Source: Chromera velia
Lineage: Eukaryota; Sar; Chromeraceae
Assembly (NCBI GenBank): GCA_018398765.1
Contig: JAHBMJ010000491.1
Span: 8,219 to 44,011 of the forward strand
Direction: 5' to 3'
DNA length: 35,793 bases
The position numbers and the translations under genes are program-made. Shown here piece by piece: positions 9,357 to 20,097 of this stretch (the stretch's first letter is position 1; each line of letters begins with the position of its first letter). The notes under the pieces are model-generated. The model was given only the letters and a program-made list of their open reading frames with translations, made no database searches and was not told the DNA's origin.

Positions 9357-11114
9357 GCGAGTCTGAAACACTCTGAAGTCGTTGAACATACATGCGGTTG
9401 CCGATACACATCAACGGGCCTTCTGTACTCATTCAAAATTTACTACTCATGCATGCATGCATATCAGACTGTTTGATGCCCTCTACATATCTCAAAAACA
9501 TGGATTCATGCAATTCTGGTACAAACTTCACAGCTCCAGCTCTTAAAAAATCCCTTCAGTCTTGTTGTGCGTTCTTTACAAAAAAAATGATTACGTGACA
9601 GAGAAGATACTTCAAACCGCTCACTGAAACTCATGCAATCATTGGGTATCAGGAAGGTTTCATTCATTCTGTTAGTACATGGAGCCATGCATGCACGCAT
9701 ATGCAGTTCTTAGACTACTGACTTCTACTGTATATACAGCGTTCACATGATTGAAATTCCTTCCACTGAAACACTTGTTCCTGGCTCTGCACAGATCTAC
9801 TATTCACCGATATGTACTATAAATCAACTAAAATCACAGTGGTGCATTTGATCCTACAATACAACTCGTAATGATCATGCATATATGTTCTTTTTGTGAT
9901 TCATCATACGGTCTTACTCGATCATGCATTCTTTTAACGTTCTACACCATAGAAACAATTGATTTCTTTACATAATTCAATTCTCTGAATAAACATTTAT
10001 CTTTTACTAGATTTTTTATCACAATTCCTTTTTGAATGAATGATACAAAAAAAATTAAACTTATACGTATCTTTAGACTGTAGTTCACACTCAATGTTTA
10101 CTTTAGAATTGTGTAGAAAACATTAATCTGTTTTATTTATCTTCTTTCACATATAACATTATTCCCTAAAAATTTCAGTGAAAAACCCTAACCCTAGTAA
10201 ATATAAAGTTAATATTCGCACACATGATACTTTTATATGTCATACTTATAAAATCTTGTACATGCATATATATGCTCTAATTTTTGTTTTCCTATAGTAT
10301 TTTTTTTCAAGTACAACAAGATGTTAAATGGTAGAAGTTAGAGGTGATTTGAGGTGCAGACTTCTCTTCTGCAACAGTATAGCCCTTCTTCTATGTATAG
10401 TTCATTATATAATGATTTTCCATTTCACTATATTTTACCAACATACACTTTACTACAGCCACATTTAACTGTATAATTCAATTTCATCACATCGACCTAC
10501 TTTTAATAATTTTGTTCACCCTTGAAGGTTCGATTTCATGCTCACTCAGAGCTATACCGGCGCCTGCGAGGTAGTCGCCTGCTTGCTAACAATGCCCCCA
10601 GGGCCCCCGAGGCACTCACCCAACTTGTTGGGTGTATTCCGTATGTAGAGCAACTAGGATTGACGGAAATACGAACCAAACCTATATGCATACCGGACCA
10701 ATACACGCCCGGAGAGGCGCGGTATCGGTCGCATGCATGCACGATGCATGGTCGCACCCGAGAAAAACCATGCAATCCCGCGCGCGCGGATGGCGCGCCA
10801 CATGCATCCACATGCACCAGAGAGACACTAAAGAAAATCCACATGCGCGCCACGCACAGAACTTAATTGCATGCGAAGTGTTGTTTGTTAACTCCTCTCT
10901 CGCTTGATTCTTCCTCTAGCTGGCATCTCTTCGAAGGCAGAAGAAAGTCTTAATCGGAAGTGCCGAGGGCTCATTGAACTGTCAGGCAGTGGCCGTATGT
11001 ATATTTGAATCTGCATATAGACGTGGAACAGAAAATCCGCACAGGTGTTGCTTCTGGGTCACCAGTCTCTGTCTCTCTGTCTGTGTGACCAGTTCTGTCG
11101 ATCCAAACCACAGG
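9357..11114. other. AT-rich spacer with ATGC palindromes, then GC-rich upstream region of IFT22
   Basis: No coding frame is supported. Up to about 10510 the sequence is strongly AT-rich. Runs of ATGC occur at 9449-9465 and about 9687-9696. A CCCTAACCCTAG string at 10186-10197 resembles two telomere units. From about 10520 to 10870 composition turns GC-rich with CGCG and GCATGC strings (10731-10750, 10783-10800), which may be the IFT22 promoter or 5' region. Confidence 0.5.
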
Positions 11115-13667
11115 ATGTCGGTGAAGGTCCTGGTGGTGGGGCCAAGCCAGTCGGGGAAGTCGTTTCTCTCCAACGTGCTGGCGGATGTGTCCGACAAGCC
11201 ATCGGAAGTCTACAGGAAGACGGAAGGGTGCAGGTGAGTGACGAGACCTCAGAGCAGATATCCATCCGCCCAGGCAGCCCCACAGAGACGAATGGAGAGT
11301 GTGCTTGGAAGAGCAACAGAACGGTTTTTCTTCATCTCTTGTCTTCACCTTTAAATGCCTCTTTCCCCTTCAGCCCCTCTCTTCAGTGTCCGTCTGTGCG
11401 TCGCGTTGCGCTTGAGAGTACGTGAGTGAAGCTTCATGAGAGTAAGAGGATAAGGTTGTGTCTGAATGGTCTACCATATCCCCGAGTGGCCCTGCGTAGA
11501 TCGACTGTGCAATCCTCCCCCTCCCTGCTTGCATGCCTCCAGGATTTGAAGAATCATTTCGCTGTGCCTGCCTGCTTGCCTCCCTCCTTTCCACTCTGGT
11601 CCCTTTTCCTCCCTCCCTTCAGGATTTTGGAGTTCGAACGGGAGCTGCCGACCTCAAAGCAGAACTTTGCGGTAGAACTATGGGACGTGGGGGGAGACCA
11701 GAAGTGAGTGGGTGGAAGAAAAAAACGCGCTCCCTGCTCTTACAGAGAGGCAGAGCGTGGGAGACGGACAGCACCTCTGTGTTAACCTTTTCACCTTATT
11801 TCTGGTTCATGGACATACACATGTATGCGTGTATGTCTGTTTGTTTTTCTGTCTATCTGACCGCCTGTCTTGTCTCCCTGCGTGTTCAGACAGGAAGGAA
11901 GAGAGGTCGTGCGGACGAAAGAAGCCGTTTTGATTGCCTTTCTCTACCGCTTTCCCTCTGTCTGTCTGACGAAAAGAGTATTAAAATGACTACTGTCACG
12001 CTCTCTGTCCGTCCATCTATCTGCAGGTTGTCAAAATGTTGGCCTGCCATTCAGAGAGAGTCCTCTGCTTGCGTGCTTGTGTACAACCCTGAGGTGCCTG
12101 CGAACTGCAAAGAGGTCGAGCAGTGGTGAGTCAGTCAGCGGAGTGGAGAGGGGAAGGTGAGAGGAAGAGAGAGTGTAGAGATTCAGTATGCAGTGGGAGT
12201 TCGCAGAGAACCTTCATGCGTTGCCTCCCTCCTCCTGGTCCTGTTTTCTTTCTCTCAGCCTTTTTGTTTCTTTGTCCGATTCGGAGAGCAGACGAAGGAA
12301 AGTTTCTCCCTTCTCTTCCGTCATCTTGTTTCTCTCTCTTTCCCTTCTTGATCTCGTGTTCGTGTTGAATTCAATGCTTCTTGAATACATACATGCAGGT
12401 ACGACAAATTCGCGGCCTCCAACGGAATCCCTGGAAATCTCTGTATGGTCAGTCGGTCGACTGGTCGGTTGGGGGATCGCTCTGTCGGCGTAAAAAAATG
12501 TATCAGGTGTACTTGAAATAGAGATAGAGAGAGACAAAGGGGAAGGAGGGCGAGACGGCAAAGACATACAGTTGGTTGGGGTGTCTGTCTGCAAGGGTGC
12601 GTGCAGATGCATTTGCTTTCCTTCCTGCATTGCGACGGTCAGCCCATCAAATGGGTGGTACTGTTGATATAATTATGTGGGTGGGTAGGGTGCCCGTTCA
12701 TATGTGCAGATCGGCCGTCTCTTCTATCTGGTGGGTGCATAGGTGAATGTTGGTTAATTCGTTCTAGTTCTGAAGGTTAGAGCGCAGCTGTTCTGGTTTT
12801 TGAGTGCTTTTCCATTCAGCCCTCTTCTAAGTGCATGTGGTCCATCAGTGTCCAGAGGGAAGCCATCCATCTATTCATCCGTCCATCCAACCAAGTTTCT
12901 TTCTCCGCCTGCATGAGTGAGTGTATGTAAGCACTCTTTCCCTCCCACGTGTCTCACCGTTGCCTTTCCAATCTGAGCAGCTCGTGGGGTCCTCTACCAG
13001 TGCGAAGTCGACGCAGGCATTCGCTCCACGTCAGTCAGTCATCAGTCAGTCAGTGAGTTGAAGAGTGATTGAGTCCGCTAGACTTTTTTCTGCCAGACGT
13101 GTGAATGACACAAAAGAGGAAATGGTAACTGCGTGTTGGGTCGACTTAATTTCCTCCCGCTGGCTCTGTGCCATGAAGGGGGCATGCAACGACACCGAGA
13201 GTGGGAGATCGAGTCATCAACCTCCCTCCCTCCCTCCTTCTCTCATCGGATCATGTGCTTGTCTCGGCTATCTTAATTGTCGTTCGTTCCTTTTTTGTCT
13301 GAATTTTTTTTTGGGCTTCTTCTATTATACGTTCCAAGAGGCTGGCTGGCTTCTTGATTGAAAACTCAGGCGATCTTCTTCATTGAATTTCTTTCCCGCC
13401 AAGTCGACCTGTTCTCTCTCTCTTTGTGTTCTGGCCGCTTCTTTCAAGAGAAAGAGAGGGGATCCCCGTAGCGAGAGAGAGAGAGTTTTGGATACGGAAA
13501 GCTTCACAAGCGGGTGGAAGGGAGAGGAAAGGGTGGAAGGGGCGTCGTGGTCGTTCCCATGTTCCAGAATCAATCAATCAATCAATCAAGTCCCTGGTGG
13601 ATCCACCAGACCCCTTTTTGTTCACAAACCAGATGGAAGCTCCGTCTCTTGTTTTTCTTTTGTCTAT

Positions 13668-13709
<42 letters not shown>

Positions 13710-14050
13710 TTGTTTCTTTCGATCACATGCACCCCCTGCAGCTGCCAAGCTATCGGCACTGACGGGCGGCAAGAACGTGCACCTCCTCTGTCCTGAGACG
13801 GCTCCTCAACTTCGTGTGGATTTTGATTCCTTTCTCGAAAAGGTTGGTGGATCGAGTTGGTCTCTCTCGGGTGATGCGCTTGTTTTCAAGCCGTACGTAG
13901 GGGAGCGTTTTTCTTTTTTCATCCTTCGTTTGTTATTTGGAGTGGCGTAGTTTGCTTTCTCGTTTGGGGTTTTTTTTGTCGCTCCACTTCTCTGTTCATG
14001 TCTTTACACACGGTTTCTTTTTCTGATGACTGTCATCCTGCTCTACCTCT

Positions 14051-14111
<61 letters not shown>

Positions 14112-14235
14112 CGTGCATGCATGCGTGCTAACAATCGTTCTGATTTTGGTTTTGTATGATTCTTTTGCCTTTTTGCAGGTATACAGCAGCCAAAGAGCAA
14201 AGCAGGCGCGTATTGAAGAGGATCTCATAGCTTGA
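11115..14235 (+). CDS. IFT22: IFT22/RABL5 small GTPase-like intraflagellar transport protein, 7 exons
   Basis: Exons by my model: 11115-11233, 11623-11703, 12027-12125, 12399-12447, 12981-13029, 13742-13842, 14179-14235. They total 555 nt (184 aa plus TGA), matching the roughly 185 aa of animal IFT22. The P-loop GPSQSGKS is at residues 9-16. ILEFE follows at 41-45 and the switch-II motif WDVGGD at 60-65, then CWPAI and a K-E-x-E-x-W segment, all in IFT22 order. A canonical NKxD motif is not evident, as is usual in this atypical Rab-like protein. Known role of the family: a subunit of the IFT-B complex carrying cargo along the axoneme. Exon 5 (12981-13029) is the least certain, chosen because phases (0 in, 1 out) and splice sites fit. 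Introns 4 and 5 start GTCAGTC. Confidence 0.88.
13672..13708 (+). repeat. (TC)n microsatellite in IFT22 intron 5
   Basis: About 37 bases of alternating TC ending some 33 bases before the exon 6 acceptor. It may serve as the polypyrimidine tract of this intron. Confidence 0.9.
14053..14107 (+). repeat. (GT)n microsatellite in the last IFT22 intron
   Basis: About 27 GT units followed by GCGTGCATGC-type repeats up to about 14129. It lies within the 336-bp last intron. Confidence 0.95.
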
Positions 14236-14262
14236 TGACTGTTGATGATCTCCTAAAACAAC

Positions 14263-14268
14263 AATAAA
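14263..14268 (+). terminator. Polyadenylation signal AATAAA for IFT22
   Basis: AATAAA lies 27 bases after the IFT22 stop codon, at the start of an AT-rich spacer. Position and composition fit a 3' UTR. Confidence 0.6.
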
Positions 14269-15067
14269 GTCGGAACACTGTCTTTAGTTGTTTCAACAAG
14301 AATAATGATTGATGTATATATTACTGTAACGATTGATAAGGATATGCAGTGATAATATCACGTATGTACTATGTAGTGAGGCTAGTACTACAAGGCTACC
14401 GGAAGTAAACCTAGAAGTAAACGGAGGTAAGTAAAAATTAAAGTATTGTGCAAATACATCATCGGAACACAATTCAATACTAATACTAATACACAATTCA
14501 AAATGTTTCTTATTTTTAGGTCTTTATATGTCCTTGTTAATAAAATTAATTCATTCTGTAGTATATTATGGAGTACGGACTCCGAGTACCTACATTGTAT
14601 CACGTCATAATGCGCCCAACACCGCCGTTGCCGCCGCGCCCCCACCGCAACTGCGCATGACCACTGTATGGGACCTTCCTAAACCTAACTACCACTTAAA
14701 AGTTTAGGCCGCATTTTTAAATATACTTGAAAGTCTGCACCGTAGGCGCAGATCATTTATGGTGTCTTGAAAGCCAAAGCCGCATATCTGGACAGTGTCT
14801 TGACCATCTCCACCGCATGCGTGGACAGTCTCTTGAAAAAAGATGCCGCAGATAGAGATGATCTTGATTATATTTTTTCAAGTGGTACTTAGGTTCAGGG
14901 AGGTTCTGCATCGCTCCGGAAAGTGAAGTGAGAGGCACTTATGAAACAATTTCTCTGGGTCCATACAATCCCACACACATGCATAGCATCAAAAAAAGGC
15001 CCTAAACGCCTATAAAGGCCCTGGAAAGCTCTGTTCCAAATTGGCTCAGAAAAGCGTCAAAACTACC
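14269..15067. other. Intergenic spacer containing a foldback element
   Basis: No gene is seen. The first 350 bases are AT-rich. A GC-rich patch (about 14607-14665) precedes the foldback element at 14671-14906. After it, short GGCCCT/AGGGCC-like strings and GAGGCACTTATGAAAC lead to the putative start at 15068. Confidence 0.5.
14671..14906. repeat. Foldback/MITE-like element with internal 33-bp tandem repeats
   Basis: The left arm (14671-14698, GGACCTTCCTAAACCTAACT start) and the right arm (14879-14906) are imperfect inverted copies of about 28 bp. Between them are four degenerate tandem units, each starting CTTGA: 14726-14765, 14766-14798, 14799-14831 and 14832-14862. Units share a CCGCAT...GGACAGT core. 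The structure resembles a non-autonomous terminal-inverted-repeat element, but target-site duplications are not clear. Confidence 0.55.
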
Positions 15068-15377
15068 ATGGCCCCGGAAACCGAGGCGGGAAGCACTTAC
15101 CAAACTATCGCCGGTACGTATCTTTTCGCGCTTCGAAAGAGCTTGCGTGCGTCAACCAGTGGTCATTTTTCTTGCTTTCCGGGGCCGTTCGCAAGCTAGC
15201 TTGCTTGTATGCGTTAGATGCATGCATGCATGTGCTGATTCCCGCGCTTCCCGGCTTGCCCGTGGGCCCGTCTACATGCGTGCATGCATGCATGCAGGAG
15301 CACACAGCGTGATCGATGGCAATGTGATGGCATCGATCTCGAATCGTCTCGCCCAGCTAGTCGGATCTAGTTGGTAG
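15068..15377 (+). CDS. Possible small gene, at least two exons, unrecognised
   Basis: The ATG at 15068 (context CTACC) starts a short exon 15068-15113 reading MAPETEAGSTYQTIA, with a consensus donor GTACGT. A GCAG acceptor leads to a second exon at 15298, which joins in phase and reads AHSVIDGNVMASISNRLAQL before TAG 15375-15377. Total about 42 aa. Alternatively exon 2 splices from one of three GT sites (near 15357-15376) to a GCAG acceptor at 15462, giving a longer protein ending before 15590. Which model is right cannot be decided. Splice-site style matches the neighbours, which is the main support. Confidence 0.35.
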
Positions 15378-15682
15378 CTCAGTGCAAGGCGTGCTTTCGA
15401 GCAAGGGCCGACGTATCGAATATGGGAATGGCGGCTGACAGACGTTTGGATCATTCTCGCAGGTGCTTTCGGTGATTTCTCCAGTCGATGTCGTGCGCCT
15501 CATCTCCGCTGTGGTCTGTCTGAACTCATGCACAAAATTCAGATTTGATACTCCGTCTCATGATTGGTCTCATGAAAACGTGAGATGAACTCACAGTTCC
15601 GAGCCACGAGAAGTGCCAGACTGGACGCGCGTGCTGCGTGATCTGCCAAAGCGCACTGTGAACCTCAAATATCAAAAGCGAA
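15378..15682. other. Upstream region of the glycosyltransferase-like gene
   Basis: About 300 bases without a firm gene. A GCAG acceptor at 15459-15462 followed by an open stretch could be a third exon of the preceding small gene. The rest is probably promoter and 5' UTR of the gene starting at 15683. Confidence 0.4.
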
Positions 15683-17379
15683 ATGCGGCAGCGCAAAGCC
15701 GCCGTTTCCTGGGTGCTTGCTGTCAGTCTGTTCACCTTTCTTTTTGCCTGGATATGCAGCTTGCTCTTTCTGGTTAGTGGTCTCTGGTGCCGAGCGCTGC
15801 CCCCGCCCCCGCCCCTAGACTTCGAATCAAAGTCAGGAGACGCGGATGACTGCGCACAGGACCCACTGCTTCTCGAGTATTCGCTTTACACAATCGACCC
15901 ACAGTGCCCCAGGGCAGTCATCTTCCTCCCGGTGGCAGTCGGCTTAGGCCACCAGCTCACTGCGCTGTCCGTAGCGATGGATCTGGCCATCCGGACCAGG
16001 AGCACGCTTGTGCTCTCAACTTCTGTATTCGATACAGTTGAGGAGGGGTGGATGAAGAAGCACACATCCCACTCACCATACGGATGGATACGGGAACTCT
16101 TCCGACCCTTTCCGAACTCCACGGCACTCACCGCACAGTTCCCGCGGTTGGAGTTTGTAGAGGCCCGCAACCGCACCCATGCGGTGGCAGAGCTCATGGG
16201 CAGGGAGTGTAGTGTCGTGGTGGAATCCAGGGGGGCGATGGAGAACTGGTGCGATGGGCTCTGGTGCACTACGAACTCCCCGGGGCTGCTCGCCAGCACC
16301 CAGTGTCTACTACGCGCCTTATGGACCCGGGCGCTGGAGGATGGGCGAATCCAGACGACCCATGCAGCAGCAGCAGCCCCATCATCGTCATCTTCCGCAT
16401 CCGCCCCGGTGTCTCTGAATGAGCTCTCGGGATGTCGCGCCTTCTGCAACGAGCGCATCCTCTCTGTTGCGTGGCATGTACGCAGGGGGGACATCAACCT
16501 CCAGTACGACACCGCGTTTTACCCTACGGTCAAGCGCGTCCTGGGGGCTGCTGCATCGAGGTTCGGGTACACTGCGCGCTCCTTCGCGTTCACGAACTTT
16601 GAGGATCACTCGGATCCTAGGGTCTGGACAGTGGAGGACATGCAGAGGGCCATAGGGGGGGTAGGGGAGAAGGGAGAAGGACGGAAAGACCTCCTGTGGT
16701 GGTCCAGTTGGTTGGACGGTGTGTCGGGGGATGTGCTTGTGGGGAATTTTGAGATGCTGCACGACCTGGGACACATCACTAATGCCGACGTTTTGGTCTC
16801 GGGAGGAAGCTCTTTTGCCTACATCGCAGCTGTGCTCGCAAACGCCTCACAGGTGGGTATGGAGTTATTACGTCAGTGAATTGATGGATCTATCGGTCAT
16901 TTTGTCCTGCAGAGTGCAGGATTGAGCTAGAGAGAGTACACCCATTCTGATGCATACTGATGGACGGTGCCCGCTGTTTGATTGATGCGTAGGTCGGAGT
17001 TCACGTTGGCTTTCTTTTGTTTTCTCTAGCTCCGCATCGTATCGTGCTGGATTGGTTGCATGGAGCTGCTTTTGCATCGTATGCACCCGACAGACAGTAC
17101 AGAGAGGGATGCCGGCTTTCATTGATCCTCTCGGTGAAAGACTTTGCTTGCTCCATGAGTAGACGTGTAGACGTCAATGAAGTGTACTTACCCACCGGTA
17201 AGTTCGGTCTCTCCATGCTGTGCTCGCGTCTCTGCATGTGTTTGTCATAACCTGTTGACAGGTAATCACCTGTCGCTTGGTCACTTACTCTGAGAGTTGT
17301 GCGTGTTTGTCGCGCTGTGTTGTCTGTGTGTAGCTTTGCCGGGATCTATAGGCTTGCAGGGACAGTTGCCGCGTATCTG

Positions 17380-17431
<52 letters not shown>

Positions 17432-17451
17432 TGTTTTGTGTGTGTGAGTGT

Positions 17452-17503
<52 letters not shown>

Positions 17504-17605
17504 TGAGAGAGAGAGAAAGAAAGAAAGACTTTTCCACAGACAGACAGACACACACACACACACGAGCGAGAGAGGGAGAGAGAGAGAGTGAGAGAGAGAC
17601 TTTTC

Positions 17606-17637
<32 letters not shown>

Positions 17638-17686
17638 CGAGCGAGAGAGGGAGAGAGAGAGAGAGAGTGAGAGAGAGAGACTTTTC

Positions 17687-17782
<96 letters not shown>

Positions 17783-18193
17783 TGTTTGAAAACGCTGCGT
17801 GCTATGATTCTGTGTATGCAGGTCCATGTGTACAGTACCCCGAAGGAAAGCCCCTTCTTGCACAGCGGGGCGTGGCTCACGTACAGGTCTAAGGGGGCAG
17901 TGCCTGTTAGCAGGGACGGGCTCATGACGGAGATGGTCCGTCGCATCTTTTACGACAGGGTCGAGCGCCGCATCCGCGTTCGCCGTAGGGTCTGCGGTTG
18001 TAGCAGTGGTGCCGAAAGAGGAAGAGAAGGGGAACAGGCAGACGCAGAAGTGACGAATACACGTCGAGAGATAAGTGAAGGTGCAGGTCGGCGTTTGCAG
18101 GCGCAGAGGCAGGCTGTTGATGGGGTCAACCTAGGGTTTCACGTTCTTGACCCTGTCAGCCTTGCTACTGCTCCTTTAGTTGGAGTTGGCTAA
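15683..18193 (+). CDS. Type II membrane glycosyltransferase-like protein (fucosyltransferase-type HxRRGD motif), 2 exons
   Basis: Exon 1 (15683-16852, 390 codons) joins in phase to exon 2 (17822-18193), giving 513 aa ending in TAA. A short basic N-terminus precedes one membrane anchor (about residues 9-34), then a proline-rich stem (PPPPP), as in Golgi type II transferases. Residues 264-270 read WHVRRGD, resembling the H-x-R-R-G/T-D nucleotide-sugar motif of alpha-1,2/alpha-1,6 fucosyltransferases and NodZ-type enzymes. A later NADVLVSGGSSFAYIAAV segment resembles the C-terminal motif of such enzymes. The AAAAAPSSSSSASA run is a low-complexity insertion. The C-terminus is basic (RRIRVRRR). 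The donor sugar and substrate cannot be told. The 969-bp intron holds a possible cassette exon and a large simple-repeat block. Confidence 0.6.
17030..17197 (+). other. Candidate cassette exon inside the glycosyltransferase-like gene intron
   Basis: This 168-base segment is bounded by TTCTCTAG and a perfect GTAAGT donor. One frame is fully open (starting PHRIVLDWLHGAAF, phase 1 in and out). The main exon 1 ends in phase 0, and phase-0 inclusion would hit a TGA. A donor 7 bases downstream of the main one (GTATGG) would give phase 1 and keep this exon open, then shift exon 2 to an early TAA. Confidence 0.3.
17381..17779. repeat. Compound simple-sequence block (CT, GT, CA, GA) with CTTTTCCACA units
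   Basis: Successive CT, GT, then GA and CA runs. Within 17520-17700, three units repeat the order GA-run, ACTTTTCCACA, CA-run, CGAGCGAGAGAGGGAGAG (cores near 17527, 17600 and 17681). It lies in an intron and ends about 40 bases before the acceptor. Confidence 0.9.
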
Positions 18194-18499
18194 ATCGGAG
18201 GCTAAATCAAGCAATGGCTGCAATGCACAGCAAAATGTTTTGGAATCTATGTGATTCTAGAAGTGATTTCATAATTAAATACGAACGTATAGTAATAATA
18301 TTGTGTACGCGGTATATGTCTGCATAGACGGTATTTTTGAACACGTACTGAAAGCATACGATATGTAAAGTTTATGTAAGCTGTAGTGTATAATACTGTT
18401 TATGTAAAATAATGGTATTCAAACCCTAATAGCTAGCATCATCAACGTCAAACCAATCTATTAAAACCTACATTAAAACCTTCTAAACCCTCGACCTCA
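18194..18499. other. AT-rich 3' flank
   Basis: AT-rich sequence after the glycosyltransferase-like gene, probably 3' UTR and spacer. No clear AATAAA was found. It ends with CTAAACCCTCG-like strings at about 18480, next to the retroelement remnant. Confidence 0.5.
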
Positions 18500-20097
18500 A
18501 GCACCTATGAGCTCTCCATGTCTTCCCACGACCTTGCCTTTTCCGTTAGGAACGGCTGATTGTCACTTCTTCTATCCGAGTGCTACCACTGCCGCTGCCC
18601 CTCCCTCAACGCTCACTCTTTGCACCTCTCCCCTGGTGCCCCACAGGCACCCGCTGGCTGCTCTGTGGTGCGCTGCCTACATTCTTGCCTTCATGTATGC
18701 GCACACCTGCCCGTATGTCCTATCCCACTTCAGACTCACAAGATGCGCTACCTTCTTTAGGAACATCTCGGCGTCCTTTTCGAGGGCCCCATCTACACTG
18801 CTGACGAGGAGCGTGAAATTGTACCCCTTGTCCCTGCACGGCTCGGCATACTGCTCTTTTTTCCCCATGGCTGACCGGGTGAGAACTTTCTGCCAGTCAC
18901 CCTGTACATAGGAGGCGGCCTGAATATTAACTACCCTTGTGTCTAAGATTGCCTGCCTCTGCCTTGCCCAGAGTCCCCACACTGAGAAGTCTCCATAGAG
19001 GGCCGGTCAACCCGTTACCTCTCCCTCTGCCCTCACTACTGGCTCCACCCTTCCTACTGCCAAGGCGAACGCCAGCTCTGCCAGGTCACACCACGCCTGG
19101 TTTACCTCGTTATGTCTCCTTCCGACATCATAATGATGTCCCTCTCTCTTGCAATTGAGGGCGGCTGCAGCCCCCAGCTACCCCCACATCCCTTGCAATT
19201 CCTTTTGTCTTCCTGCGCCTTAAATTAGTAGCGTAGGGTGAGGGCATCTCGGAACTCTTCCGGGCTAAGGAGCATGTCGTCCGCTTCTCATGGGACCACA
19301 CTGAGCCATCCCGAGTGTCGCTTTGCCTTTGCGTCTCTGACTGCTCTCTTCTGCTCCCCCGTCACCCCCGGAACTTCCGTTTCTTTCACCCTCTCCCATC
19401 TCTCTTTCTCTTCCGCCCTCTTCCTCTGGCTGTGCTCTTTGCGGGCCTCCTTCCTTTCTTCTCTTTCTTTTTCCTAGTTGTTTTTCCTCCTCTACCTCTC
19501 TTCCTTCTTGAATAGCCCGTATGAGCTCTCTCGTTGCTGCTTGAGATGTCGCTCTCGCTTCCCTCCCTTCTGTCTTGGGATTGTCAATCCCCATCCCCCC
19601 CAGTCTAACTGGCAGTGCACTGACCTTTCGCATCCATTGCTCTACGGCGGTGGGGGGGCTGTCGCGGGGCCTCCCGAACAGCAAAGCTGGGAGCAGCCTG
19701 TCTCGAATAGCTGCCTTGAGGGGATCAAACTGTTCTTCCCTTGCCTCTCTGACCCTCTGCAGGAACCCCCACTCCCGCTGTTGTGACTTAACGTACGCCG
19801 TGTACACTTCCTGGGGCGCATGCACAGCTGCTTCAGCCACTCTCTCCGTTCTCTTTACAAACTCTTCCACCTTCTTTCCCACCCACTTCTCTTTCTCTGC
19901 TTCATCTCCCACAAATCCTCTCAGGAGTCTACACCCTGTCACTATGGTCATTCCTTTTCCCTCCTCTTCTTTGGGTAAAAACTCGGCAAACACCCTCTTG
20001 GCTTCTTCCATAAACCGTGCAGGAACTGCGAGAATTGTCTTCTCAGGCTCGGGGAAGTAGCCTATGGCCGGACCCCTCTGCAGCACTGTGCGGTTAC
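18500..20097 (-). pseudogene. Decayed C-terminal part of a reverse-transcriptase retroelement
   Basis: On the minus strand an open stretch from about 20097 to 19265 begins RGPAIGYFPEPEKTILAVPA and contains YVKSQQREWGFLQRV and LPVRLGGMGI. It matches the region downstream of the catalytic core in a protist/cnidarian retroelement reverse-transcriptase group. Further down come a CKGCGGSW-like metal-binding patch, RHNEVNQAWCDLAELAF in another frame, and at 18982-18677 a segment with LLVSSVDGALEKDAEMFLKK and YGQVCAYMKAR. The order is conserved, but frames change at least twice and stops of several kinds occur, including TGA. The catalytic domain is missing: sequence beyond 20097 is AT-rich, so the copy is 5'-truncated. 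I cannot assign a precise clade. Confidence 0.7.

Noticed and set aside
15340-15430. GGTAGCTCAGTG...ATCGAAT resembles tRNA D-arm and T-loop strings
   Set aside because: No acceptor stem or consistent cloverleaf could be drawn, and the spacing between the two motifs does not fit a tRNA.
17281-17946. Long Ser/Leu/His/Thr repeat ORFs on the minus strand
   Set aside because: They are translations of CT, GT and CA microsatellites inside an intron.
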